Below, piece by piece: positions 1 through 7,083 of a stretch of DNA of 64,000 nt. The stretch is from SLDF01 sp964537925 (lineage in GTDB: Bacteria > Bacteroidota > Bacteroidia > Chitinophagales > Saprospiraceae). Numbering within the stretch: the first letter of the stretch is position 1; the number at the start of each line of letters is the position of its first letter. The notes below the pieces were generated by a model. It saw only the letters and a program-made list of their open reading frames with translations. It made no database searches and was not told where the DNA came from. The stretch lies in contig CAZICV010000001.1 of assembly GCA_964537925.1 (NCBI GenBank), positions 558,001 to 622,000 on the forward strand, in the 5' to 3' direction. Position numbers and translations under genes: made by a program.

Positions 1-2
1 AA

Positions 3-476
3 TACCGCCTGCAGACTCCCTGGAGATTCATGGGAGGCCTGGGCGTACTGCTCGGCCAGTACGGATTCATAGGCGCCGATGTAGAGTACGTGGATTACAG
101 TACCAATAACTTCAAGTTCCGGTCGACTTCCATCGCCGACAAAGCCTACGAACGATCACTCAATACTTCTGTCAGGGACAGGCTGCACGGAGCGCTCAAC
201 TTCCGGACAGGTATAGAGCTTGTAAAGGATGTATGGAGACTGCGCGGAGGGTTTACACTGGACGGCAGCCCGTTTGACGGCGACAGTTCCTTCCGGCCGG
301 GCTGGAGCCTCGGCGCCGGCCTCCGGGAAAACAGTTTCTTCCTGGACCTGACCTTTGTACGCCGGCAAAGCGACGCTCTCTACAGTCCGTACGCCGTAGC
401 CAATGCAGCCCAGCAGCAGGTGAGTCAAACACTGCGCAACAGCCAGGTAGTACTGACCCTCGGTTTCAAACTCTGA
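3..476 (+). CDS. OmpP1/FadL/TodX-family outer-membrane transporter, C-terminal part
   Basis: Only the C-terminal 157 or so residues lie in the window; the frame is open from base 3, so the true start is upstream. The first residues read YRLQTPWRFMGGLGV, followed by IGADVEYVDYS, the pattern of the late strands of FadL/TodX barrels (a TPWRF motif, then a strand ending in DYEYVDYS). It ends in a typical outer-membrane C-terminus (VVLTLGFKL) with alternating hydrophobic residues and a terminal aromatic/hydrophobic strand. FadL proteins move long-chain fatty acids or other hydrophobic compounds across the outer membrane; the substrate cannot be told here. Fatty-acid use is supported elsewhere in the window by fadN/fadA-type genes. 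A hairpin terminator follows 38 bases after the stop. Confidence 0.82.
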   Translation, partial: YRLQTPWRFMGGLGVLLGQYGFIGADVEYVDYSTNNFKFRSTSIADKAYERSLNTSVRDRLHGALNFRTGIELVKDVWRLRGGFTLDGSPFDGDSSFRPGWSLGAGLRENSFFLDLTFVRRQSDALYSPYAVANAAQQQVSQTLRNSQVVLTLGFKL

Positions 477-513
477 TGCAGGCCCTGGTATAAAACAGGA
501 ATCAAGACAACCG

Positions 514-543
514 GAGCAGGCCTCGTGCCTGCTCTTTGTTTTT
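514..543 (+). terminator. rho-independent terminator after the FadL-type gene
   Basis: An 8 bp perfect stem GAGCAGGC/GCCTGCTC (514-521 and 527-534) with a 5 base loop is followed by TTTGTTTTT. It lies 38 bases downstream of the porin stop codon. Confidence 0.85.
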
Positions 544-627
544 ACGGCTGAGCGGTCGCGGAAAATTACATTGTATGCCAAAAACAGTGATTGCCCAAAT
601 TTCGTTATAGCAGAAAGGGGCATTCCT

Positions 628-657
628 TTTGTTTGGCCCTCAGAAAGCGTAATTTCA
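628..657 (+). promoter_or_regulatory. putative Bacteroidota sigma-A promoter of hmgA-hppD
   Basis: TTTG at 628-631 is followed after 18 bases by TAATTTCA at 650-657, close to the Bacteroidota consensus TTTG-(about 19-20)-TAnnTTTG. Transcription would begin near 663, about 14 bases before the hmgA start codon. Two mismatches in the -7 box keep this tentative. Confidence 0.45.
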
Positions 658-676
658 CCCCGGCAAAACCGGCATC

Positions 677-1834
677 ATGCACTATTATTCGCTGGGCAAT
701 ATACCGCCCAAAAGACATACGCAATTCCGAAAACCCGACGGCGGCCTCTACAAAGAAGAGCTGTTCTCCACGGAAGGGTTCAGCGACCTGTATTCCCTGC
801 TCTACCATGCCAATCCGCCCACCCAGATACTGCAGGTAGGCGAGCCTTATTCGGTAGCTCCGCAGAAAATACACGACAAACAGCTCAAACACAGATGCCT
901 GCTCGGTTTTCATATCGAGCCCGAAGACGACTACCTGAAAAGCAGGCAGCCCGTACTGGTCAATGCCGACTGCCAGATATCGCTGGCCGCTCCCAGAAAA
1001 AGCGTGGAAGATTACTTTTTCAAGAATGCGGACGCCGACGAAGTACTCTTCATCCACAAAGGACAGGGCACGCTTCGTACCATGTACGGCAATATACGAT
1101 TCGGCTATGGTGACTATCTGCTGGTTCCAAGGGGTACCATCTACCAGCTGGCCTTCGACACGGAAGACAACCGACTGCTGATCGTCGAGTCAACCAGCCC
1201 GGTAGTCGTTCCGAAGCGGTACCGCAACCAGTTTGGACAACTCATGGAGCATTCGCCTTTCTGTGAGCGCGATATCCGCAAGCCGGCCGACCTTGAAACC
1301 CACGACACTACGGGAGAATTCCGGCTTTTCATCAAGAAGCAGGACAATATCTATCCGTACGTGTACCTCAACCACCCGTTCGATGTGATCGGCTGGGACG
1401 GGTTCGTTTACCCATATGCATTTTCCATACATGATTTCGAACCGATCACAGGTCGCGTGCACCAGCCGCCGCCGGTACACCAGACCTTCGAGACGAGAGG
1501 ATTTGTGATCTGTTCCTTTGTGCCGAGACTCTACGACTATCACCCGCTGGCCATACCCGCGCCATACAACCACTCCAACATAGACAGCGATGAGGTGTTG
1601 TATTATGTGGACGGTGATTTCATGAGCCGCAAACATGTCGAACAGGGCATGATCACATTGCACCCGGGCGGTATACCGCACGGGCCTCATCCGGGCACTG
1701 CCGAGAAAAGCATCGGCCAGACCGAGACAAGGGAACTCGCGGTAATGATCGATACTTTCAGGCCGCTGCTCATGACCGCAGCTGCCGCAGGAATTGAAGA
1801 CCCGGACTACTATCTGTCCTGGCTAACCAAATAA
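677..1834 (+). CDS. hmgA: homogentisate 1,2-dioxygenase
   Basis: Opens the aromatic ring of homogentisate to maleylacetoacetate in cytosolic tyrosine/phenylalanine degradation, using non-haem Fe(II) and O2. The 385-residue protein has the two-part cupin fold of the family. The C-terminal iron-binding region is visible: a His and a Glu in PYNHSNIDSDEVLYYVDG and a further His in HPGGIPHGPHPG, matching the His-Glu-His ligand pattern of the human enzyme. It is shorter than the 430-445 residue eukaryotic and proteobacterial forms but similar to shorter bacterial versions. The next gene, hppD, starts 18 bases downstream and makes its substrate, so the two form an operon. No maleylacetoacetate isomerase or fumarylacetoacetase gene is adjacent; those steps must be encoded elsewhere. 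Confidence 0.95.
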   Translation: MHYYSLGNIPPKRHTQFRKPDGGLYKEELFSTEGFSDLYSLLYHANPPTQILQVGEPYSVAPQKIHDKQLKHRCLLGFHIEPEDDYLKSRQPVLVNADCQISLAAPRKSVEDYFFKNADADEVLFIHKGQGTLRTMYGNIRFGYGDYLLVPRGTIYQLAFDTEDNRLLIVESTSPVVVPKRYRNQFGQLMEHSPFCERDIRKPADLETHDTTGEFRLFIKKQDNIYPYVYLNHPFDVIGWDGFVYPYAFSIHDFEPITGRVHQPPPVHQTFETRGFVICSFVPRLYDYHPLAIPAPYNHSNIDSDEVLYYVDGDFMSRKHVEQGMITLHPGGIPHGPHPGTAEKSIGQTETRELAVMIDTFRPLLMTAAAAGIEDPDYYLSWLTK

Positions 1835-1852
1835 AAACCATAGTTACTAGCA

Positions 1853-2977
1853 ATGAGTACTTTAGTTCAACCATCAGCCCGCACCAGCCAGGATGTATTC
1901 CCACTGAACGGGACAGATTATCTTGAGTTTTATGTCGGCAACGCCAAGCAGTCGGCCCTCTATTACCAGGCTTGCTTCGGCTTCGAGCTGGTCGCCTACA
2001 AGGGTCCTGAGACAGGCTGTCGCGACAGCGCATCCTACGTACTCCAGCAGGATAAGATCAGGCTGGTGCTGACCGGGGCGATGTATGAAGACCATGAAGT
2101 CAGCAGGCATGTATCGCTGCACGGAGACGGGGTCAAGGACTTGGCCCTGTGGGTCGATGACGCGGAAGAAGCTTATATGCGTGCGCTGGAACGCGGCGCC
2201 GAGTCCGCCAGACCGCTCACTGTCCTGCAGGACGAGCACGGCGTCGTGCGTACGGCTTCCATCAAGACCTACGGAGAGACCATACATACTTTCGTAGAGC
2301 GCAAGGACTATCACGGTGCATTCATGCCCGGCTTCGAAGCGCGCAAAAGCATGCGTGCGGTAGAACCCGTAGGCCTGAAGTATGTAGACCACTGTGTAGG
2401 CAACGTCGAGCTCGGCGCGATGAACCAATGGGTCAAGTTCTACCAGGATGTCATGGGCTTCAAGCTCCTGATCACCTTTGACGACAACGATATATCTACG
2501 GAGTACACAGCGCTCATGAGCAAAGTCGTCTCCAACGGAAACGGCTATGTAAAATTCCCGATCAACGAACCGGCCCGCGGTCTGAAAAAATCCCAGATCG
2601 AAGAATACCTGGATTTCTACAAAGGCGCAGGTGTGCAGCATATCGCCGTGGCGACCGACGACATCATACATACCGTATCCACGCTCCGCAAGAACGGAGT
2701 TGAATTCCTGCATGTACCGGAGACCTACTACGAAACAGTAGTAGATAGAGTAGGAAAGATAGAAGAAGACCTCGATGAGCTCAAGGGGCTCAATATCCTG
2801 ATCGACCGGGACGACGACGGCTATCTCCTTCAGATATTTACCAAGCCGGTGATGGACCGTCCGACTGTGTTCTACGAGATCATCCAGCGCAGGGGCGCCA
2901 AGTCTTTCGGCAAGGGCAACTTTAAAGCACTGTTTGAAGCCATCGAGCGCGAGCAGGCTTTACGCGGTACGCTGTAA
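1853..2977 (+). CDS. hppD: 4-hydroxyphenylpyruvate dioxygenase
   Basis: Converts 4-hydroxyphenylpyruvate to homogentisate, the step before hmgA. The 374-residue protein has two vicinal-oxygen-chelate domains, about residues 20-155 and 174-345. The C-terminal one holds the expected iron ligands: His180 in YVDHCVGN, His263 in VQHIAVAT and Glu342 in FYEIIQRRG. The C-terminal helix that closes the active site is present (FGKGNFKALFEAIEREQ). Length matches the family. It is co-transcribed with hmgA (18 base gap) and followed by a strong terminator, so the operon is just these two genes. Substrate specificity is inferred from the hmgA linkage; the related hydroxymandelate synthase is less likely in this context. 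Confidence 0.96.
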   Translation: MSTLVQPSARTSQDVFPLNGTDYLEFYVGNAKQSALYYQACFGFELVAYKGPETGCRDSASYVLQQDKIRLVLTGAMYEDHEVSRHVSLHGDGVKDLALWVDDAEEAYMRALERGAESARPLTVLQDEHGVVRTASIKTYGETIHTFVERKDYHGAFMPGFEARKSMRAVEPVGLKYVDHCVGNVELGAMNQWVKFYQDVMGFKLLITFDDNDISTEYTALMSKVVSNGNGYVKFPINEPARGLKKSQIEEYLDFYKGAGVQHIAVATDDIIHTVSTLRKNGVEFLHVPETYYETVVDRVGKIEEDLDELKGLNILIDRDDDGYLLQIFTKPVMDRPTVFYEIIQRRGAKSFGKGNFKALFEAIEREQALRGTL

Positions 2978-3010
2978 AGCGCCAGATTCTTCAGGATATG
3001 ACCAAATATA

Positions 3011-3048
3011 AAAGGGTCCCCGGTTTATATCGTCGGGGACCCTTTTTT
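3011..3048 (+). terminator. strong terminator of hmgA-hppD, possibly bidirectional
   Basis: A perfect 11 bp stem AAAGGGTCCCC/GGGGACCCTTT (from 3011 to 3045) with a 13 base loop runs into a T tract. It sits between hppD and the convergent lipoprotein gene that ends at 3101. On the minus strand the stem is followed by a weaker T-rich run, so it may serve both genes. Confidence 0.92.
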
Positions 3049-3100
3049 GCTTAATATCATCCCTGCTGCGGGAATACCTGCGCCATACACGGCGAAAGCA

Positions 3101-3805
3101 TCACATGCCGGGGCCTGTTTGGTGTGTGCACGGATAGCTGACCTGAGCGCCGGGCATATACGTACCAGTTCCGTAACCGCTCATCGTACAAGCATCCGAA
3201 AGCCTGAACCGGGCTACACCCAATACATTTTCCGGATCAGGGAAAACGGAAGTAGGTACATGCCAGCCCTGTGACCCCTCCAATCTGAACCGGGTAATCG
3301 CAGAACTGGTGTCCCCGCACTGGAGCTCAACGTACATTTCATAATTAATGGACTGTAAGGCGGAAGGCACATAAAACTCCGATACAATATAATTGTCCAG
3401 ACTCTGAGCAAGACAACCATCTTTGATCACAGGCTTTTGCAGCGGATACCACTGACCAATAGTATGAATAAACCCGCTGAAGGTCTGCGTGTACCCATAG
3501 ATAGCGGTACCCGACCTGTACCTGAAAGTAAGCTCCGCAAACCACTCTATCGGGCCAAGTCCCTGATACTTCCACGGAACTATCTTCATGCATAAGACCC
3601 GCACCCTGCAATCACAGTTGCAGGTATCCATCAAAAGCGTCTCATATGAAACCGTGTCTTCACCAAACGTAAACTCGCCCAGGTAAGGATTTTCAGGCCG
3701 CGAGAACTCCCCGGAGTCTCCCGATTTCGGATTATTCTCTTTGAGACAGCCGGGCAAAAGAGAAATCCCAAGCATCAGCAACAAAACATGTATGAGGTTT
3801 TTCAT
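3101..3805 (-). CDS. hypothetical lipoprotein
   Basis: A 234-residue protein with a lipoprotein signal peptide: basic start (MKNL), hydrophobic stretch and lipobox LLPGC, so Cys20 would be lipidated. After a polar Asn/Ser/Gly-rich linker, the mature part holds a tight cysteine cluster (CNCDC, then C five residues later) and looks beta-rich, with many Tyr/Phe/Thr. I do not recognise a family. It stands alone: a terminator on its 3' side and an AT-rich non-coding stretch upstream, so it is probably a single-gene transcript. Function unknown; exported and membrane-anchored is as far as the sequence goes. Confidence 0.7.
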   Translation of the reverse strand: MKNLIHVLLLMLGISLLPGCLKENNPKSGDSGEFSRPENPYLGEFTFGEDTVSYETLLMDTCNCDCRVRVLCMKIVPWKYQGLGPIEWFAELTFRYRSGTAIYGYTQTFSGFIHTIGQWYPLQKPVIKDGCLAQSLDNYIVSEFYVPSALQSINYEMYVELQCGDTSSAITRFRLEGSQGWHVPTSVFPDPENVLGVARFRLSDACTMSGYGTGTYMPGAQVSYPCTHQTGPGM

Positions 3806-4297
3806 CAGAAAATGGTTTACAAATTATAGCACCATAGACATCATCCTCAGTCATCCGCACAAAAGCACATAAAACGATCCTCCATTCACCCGGAATCGTG
3901 ATTCACGAGATCATCATATCGCCCCATAATGCTACTAAACATTTATCACACATGTGATATGTTGCGAAAAAAATACACCATTATTAACATTGTCCGCGCA
4001 AAATAAGCCAAATAAACAAAAACATCATTACTGAACAAACTGAATTACCAGGTCAAATATTTCAATTATGTCAAATATCTAAATGAATAGCTGCGGAATG
4101 GCGCAATACAACCTTCACGACTATATGAACCGGACTAGGATCAATTACACCACATGCTCATGCCGTGATTCATGATGGCCCGACCCGGCAAAGGTTGTGG
4201 GATAAAACATAAACCGACTGCCACCCCGGTATAAGGTGTTGCCCCGGACCAATCGGATGGCCACAAAGGCACAATCCCTTCAGAAGATCACACTGCG
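3806..4297. other. AT-rich gene-free stretch with small palindromes and repeats
   Basis: About 490 bases with no convincing reading frame, clearly more AT-rich than the surroundings. It holds a near-palindrome TATCACACATGTGATA (3944-3959) and the 9-mer GTCAAATAT twice at an 18 base spacing (4052-4060, 4070-4078). It must contain the promoter of the lipoprotein gene that starts at 3805, but no clear TAnnTTTG box was found. It could be the scar of a lost gene. Confidence 0.5.
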
Positions 4298-4978
4298 TTA
4301 TTCTCCGGTAAAGGTCCTCCCGGAAAGAATCAGTTCTTCCGCCGGGCGGCGTACCTTGGGCAGGTACTGGTATTTGTCGTCATCGTGCCGGCGACCTATA
4401 GCTATTGCTACCGTACTATGCAGTCCCTGGTCCTGCAGCCTCAGCAACAGATCGTAGGCCTGTGCATCAAACCCCTCCAGCGGGCAGGCATCAAGCCCTT
4501 CCTGGGCGCAGAATGCGAGTAAAGAGCCAAGTGCGATATATGCCTGCCGGGCTGCCCAGGCGAGTCTTTCGGACTCCGGCTGCCGTCCAAGCTGCAGCTT
4601 ATAGCGCTCATAGTAGGCGGCCGTCTTCTCCGGGTCGGTCTTGCGCAGATCCTGCACGAGGTCGGCATGGTCATCTACCCATCCTTTGCCAAGCAGATCC
4701 CCGCAGGCGAAAATGAGATAAGCCGATGCATCCGTCACCTGGCTCTGTCCATGAGATAATTCGCGCAGGTCCTGCCTGACCGCTGCGTCTTCTATCCATA
4801 TCACGCGATAAGGCTGAATACCCATCGACGAAGGCGTCAGCCGTATACATTCTTTTATCCTCGATCTTTGAAGTTCGGAGAGCGTAAAGAGCGGGTCGAA
4901 CCGCTTCACTGCATAGCGCCAGCGCATGGCATCAAGCGGATCGGCAAAGTCAGTATGGGTTTCCATGTTTTGCTGCAT
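4298..4978 (-). CDS. nitroreductase-family NAD(P)H oxidoreductase (NfsB-like)
   Basis: A 226-residue flavoprotein of the nitroreductase superfamily, which reduces nitro compounds, quinones or related electrophiles with NAD(P)H and FMN, usually as a homodimer. Family marks: MRWRYAVKRFDP near residue 20 (the RRSxRxF-type FMN phosphate site), LTPSSMGIQPYRVIWIED (the P-S-S-x-x-x-Q-P-x-R motif), LAWAARQAYIALGSLLAFCAQEGLDACPLEGF in the middle, and a C-terminal AIAIGRR with a downstream basic stretch. Length is normal for the NfsB branch. It lies 14 bases after a MarR-type regulator on the same strand. The usual arrangement is a repressor that releases an electrophile-detoxifying enzyme, so induction by quinone-like or nitro compounds is likely. 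Confidence 0.9.
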   Translation of the reverse strand: MQQNMETHTDFADPLDAMRWRYAVKRFDPLFTLSELQRSRIKECIRLTPSSMGIQPYRVIWIEDAAVRQDLRELSHGQSQVTDASAYLIFACGDLLGKGWVDDHADLVQDLRKTDPEKTAAYYERYKLQLGRQPESERLAWAARQAYIALGSLLAFCAQEGLDACPLEGFDAQAYDLLLRLQDQGLHSTVAIAIGRRHDDDKYQYLPKVRRPAEELILSGRTFTGE

Positions 4979-4992
4979 TGAAGAGCGTTCGC

Positions 4993-5439
4993 TCAGCCCC
5001 TGAGTTTGTCCAGTATGGTATTGAGAAGAGTGGCTTCCTCCTCGCTCAGCTTATGTTCAGGCCAGGCCGTCCGTTCCCATATATGATCGATCTTCCCCAG
5101 CAGCTCCAGCCCCTGGGGAGTGATCCGTACATAGACTACCCTGCGGTCCTCGTCACAGCGTGTACGCTCGATCAGTTCTTTTTCAAGCAATCTGTCGGAG
5201 AGCCGTGTCACATTGGGTGTCCTGTCGAGCATCCTGCAGCGGATATCGTTCATACTCATCTTGTCCCTGGCGCCCCTGAGTATGCGCAGGATATTGTACT
5301 GCTGGGGCGACAGATCGTATGTCTTGAGGGCGCAGGCATGCCCGTGCTGCAACCAGTTGCCGGTAAAGATGACGTTGAGTGCAGCCTTCTGGTTCTGCGA
5401 TTGGAACGTTGTTTTCAGCTCATCCTCTATGCTTGCCAT
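4993..5439 (-). CDS. MarR-family transcriptional regulator
   Basis: A 148-residue winged-helix repressor. The recognition region is LRGARDKMSMNDIRCRMLDRTPNVTRLSDRLLEKELIERTRCDEDRRVVYVRITPQGLELL, where the wing RCDEDRRVVYVRIT and the helix ahead of it (NVTRLSDRLLEKELI) are diagnostic of MarR proteins. The C-terminal helix would form the dimer interface. No OhrR-type redox cysteine is evident near the N-terminus. It is the first gene of a two-gene operon with the nitroreductase, and a perfect 20 bp palindrome sits 24 bases upstream of its start codon, ideally placed for autorepression. The ligand is unknown; phenolic or quinone compounds would be typical. Confidence 0.92.
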   Translation of the reverse strand: MASIEDELKTTFQSQNQKAALNVIFTGNWLQHGHACALKTYDLSPQQYNILRILRGARDKMSMNDIRCRMLDRTPNVTRLSDRLLEKELIERTRCDEDRRVVYVRITPQGLELLGKIDHIWERTAWPEHKLSEEEATLLNTILDKLRG

Positions 5440-5462
5440 GAACCCGGTTTCTGTTGATTAGG

Positions 5463-5482
5463 CTATTTTACATGTAAAATAG
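5463..5482. promoter_or_regulatory. perfect 20 bp palindrome, likely MarR operator
   Basis: The sequence reads identically on both strands: CTATTTTACA followed by its reverse complement TGTAAAATAG. It lies 24 bases upstream of the marR start codon, where it would overlap the promoter or transcription start. MarR dimers bind palindromes of this size, so this is the expected autoregulatory site for the marR-nitroreductase operon. Confidence 0.75.
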
Positions 5483-5536
5483 TCCGTTTGCACCGATTGT
5501 TCAGGGCAGGCCGGTTTTTCTGCCGGTCACGTGGTA

Positions 5537-6259
5537 TCAGTGGGTGGCGTGCTCCATGATACCCAGCGCAGCATTGGCGTCTCGCCGGAAGGGGTGTGTG
5601 GTATCCCCGCTGATCTCCTGCAGCCTGCTGCGGGCCGCGTCTATGCGCTGGTCCTTTATATCCAGCAACGCCAGGTACCACAGCGCCCGTTGCCGGTAGC
5701 CTTCGTCAGAAAGATGCGATAGTAGCTCCCTGGCTTCTCCGTCATCTCCTTTCTCCAGGAGACACATAGCCCGGTAATAGGTCACTGTATCCGAGTGCCT
5801 GCCGGAAGCCTCCATACTGTCAAGACCTTCCAATACGGTCTTATACTCTCCCTTTTTATACGCTACCATGAGCAACGGCCATGAATTGTCCACTGCAGCA
5901 CCCATCGTATTGGGCAGGCCGGGATCTTTAAAGTAGATATTGGCATATATCTCATTCCAGTCCGTAGTGTGCGGACGGTACTCGCGCATGAAGAAAAAAC
6001 CCATCACCAGGGCGACGCCTGCTGCTACAGCTACCGTTCTGTATATATTCATCACCCTGCCGCGCTTTCTTTTGGCGGCAGCCGCCTGCAGCGCCGAGCG
6101 CATATTGCCGACACGTATGGTGGTCACAGCAGCCCGATGCCTGTCAAAGGCCATATGGAGATCCGGGTCAGCCTCCAGATTGCGCTCGAAGTTGGTCTTC
6201 TCGGTGATCGACATTTCTCCGTTCAGATATCTGTCGAACAGATCTTCAGTCCTTTCCAT
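5537..6259 (-). CDS. membrane-anchored putative anti-sigma/TPR protein
   Basis: A 240-residue protein that starts 5 bases after the ECF sigma gene. The N-terminal 85 residues are cytosolic and begin MERTEDLFDRYLNGEMSITEK, the acidic, helical start typical of Bacteroidota anti-sigma partners (a segment where DLFDRYLxGEM is followed by E-x-x-x-F-E). One membrane helix follows (about 72-91, TVAVAAGVALVMGFFFM), then a periplasmic part with at least three TPR-like helical pairs (about 125-235, e.g. LLMVAYKKGEYKTVLEGLDSM and ALWYLALLDIKDQRIDAA). It lacks a classical zinc anti-sigma HxxxCxxC motif. Likely job: tethering or controlling the sigma factor in response to an envelope signal. This is inference from gene order and topology. 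Confidence 0.75.
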   Translation of the reverse strand: MERTEDLFDRYLNGEMSITEKTNFERNLEADPDLHMAFDRHRAAVTTIRVGNMRSALQAAAAKRKRGRVMNIYRTVAVAAGVALVMGFFFMREYRPHTTDWNEIYANIYFKDPGLPNTMGAAVDNSWPLLMVAYKKGEYKTVLEGLDSMEASGRHSDTVTYYRAMCLLEKGDDGEARELLSHLSDEGYRQRALWYLALLDIKDQRIDAARSRLQEISGDTTHPFRRDANAALGIMEHATH

Positions 6260-6264
6260 GTCTG

Positions 6265-6837
6265 TCAGTTAAACAGGGTTTTAAACTTCTCCATACAGCG
6301 ATACTTTTCATTCTTGGCCGATGAGGCCTGGTATCCCATGATGGAGGCTATCTCTTCCATTGTCTTCCGGTCAAAGTAAAACAAGCTCAGTATCTGCCTG
6401 CATTTGTCGCTCAGCTGCCCGAACTTGAGTTCCATATCCCTTATCTGTTCTTCGCGTACCAGGTGGGACATTTGTTCGGCATCTTCCGGTTGGTCAAAAA
6501 GCTCAGGCAGTGCTTTAGTTTTCCGGAAACCCGCGCTCTTGAGCCTCTCATACCATCTGTAAGTGCAGATACGGACCAGGTAGGTACGGACGCGGGCATC
6601 TTCTCTCAGCTCAAACCTGCCGGACAAGACCTGTTCCCAGAATGCGATCATGCCATCCTGGAATACATCTTCCGCATCGGCTTCACTACCACTGTTGTCC
6701 TTCACAAAGCGCTGCACCTGGGGAAAGCATTGCTGATACAGGTGATTCAGTGCGGATTCATCGTTTCTGCGAAGCCGCTCTATCAGCTCGGCATCGGACA
6801 TTTCACGCTTCCTGTCTGAAAAAAGGGATCTGATCAT
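6265..6837 (-). CDS. ECF-type RNA polymerase sigma-70 factor
   Basis: A 190-residue ECF sigma factor. Region 2 spans about residues 28-100 (LNHLYQQCFPQVQRFVKDN, then EADAEDVFQDGMIAFWEQV, the core-binding DAEDVFQD motif). Region 4 spans about 130-188 (LSDKCRQILSLFYFDRKTMEEIASIMGYQASSAKNEKYRCMEKFKTLF), with the helix-turn-helix EEIASIMGYQASSAKNEKY. Regions 1.1, 1.2 and 3 are absent, as expected for ECF factors. Directly followed by the membrane-anchored gene at 5537, which fits a sigma/anti-sigma pair controlling a small envelope regulon. The genes it controls cannot be identified from the window. Confidence 0.93.
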   Translation of the reverse strand: MIRSLFSDRKREMSDAELIERLRRNDESALNHLYQQCFPQVQRFVKDNSGSEADAEDVFQDGMIAFWEQVLSGRFELREDARVRTYLVRICTYRWYERLKSAGFRKTKALPELFDQPEDAEQMSHLVREEQIRDMELKFGQLSDKCRQILSLFYFDRKTMEEIASIMGYQASSAKNEKYRCMEKFKTLFN

Positions 6838-7029
6838 AAAAGAAATCCTTTGCTGCTCACAACCATAAAGTTAAGGAATAGCCTCAGACCTATGCCAGAT
6901 GTCCGCCCCAATTCGGGAGCTTGTGCACTTTAGCCTCAAGATCTCCCGCTGTGCTTTTCACTTTCTGATACGTATGACCGTTCATCTCTCTATAGGAGAA
7001 GGCGGTCAAAGGTCATCATAACTATCATG

Positions 7030-7060
7030 AAAAAAGCCAGTCGGAAATATCCGACCGGCT
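7030..7060 (-). terminator. terminator of the papain-like gene
   Basis: On the minus strand a 10 bp stem of the AGCCGGTCGGA/TCCGACTGGCT type (one G-T pair) with a 4 base loop is followed by TTTTT. It lies 23 bases after the stop codon at 7084. From here to 6838 there is no gene. Confidence 0.88.
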
Positions 7061-7083
7061 CTCTGTTTACTATAAAAAAACAC

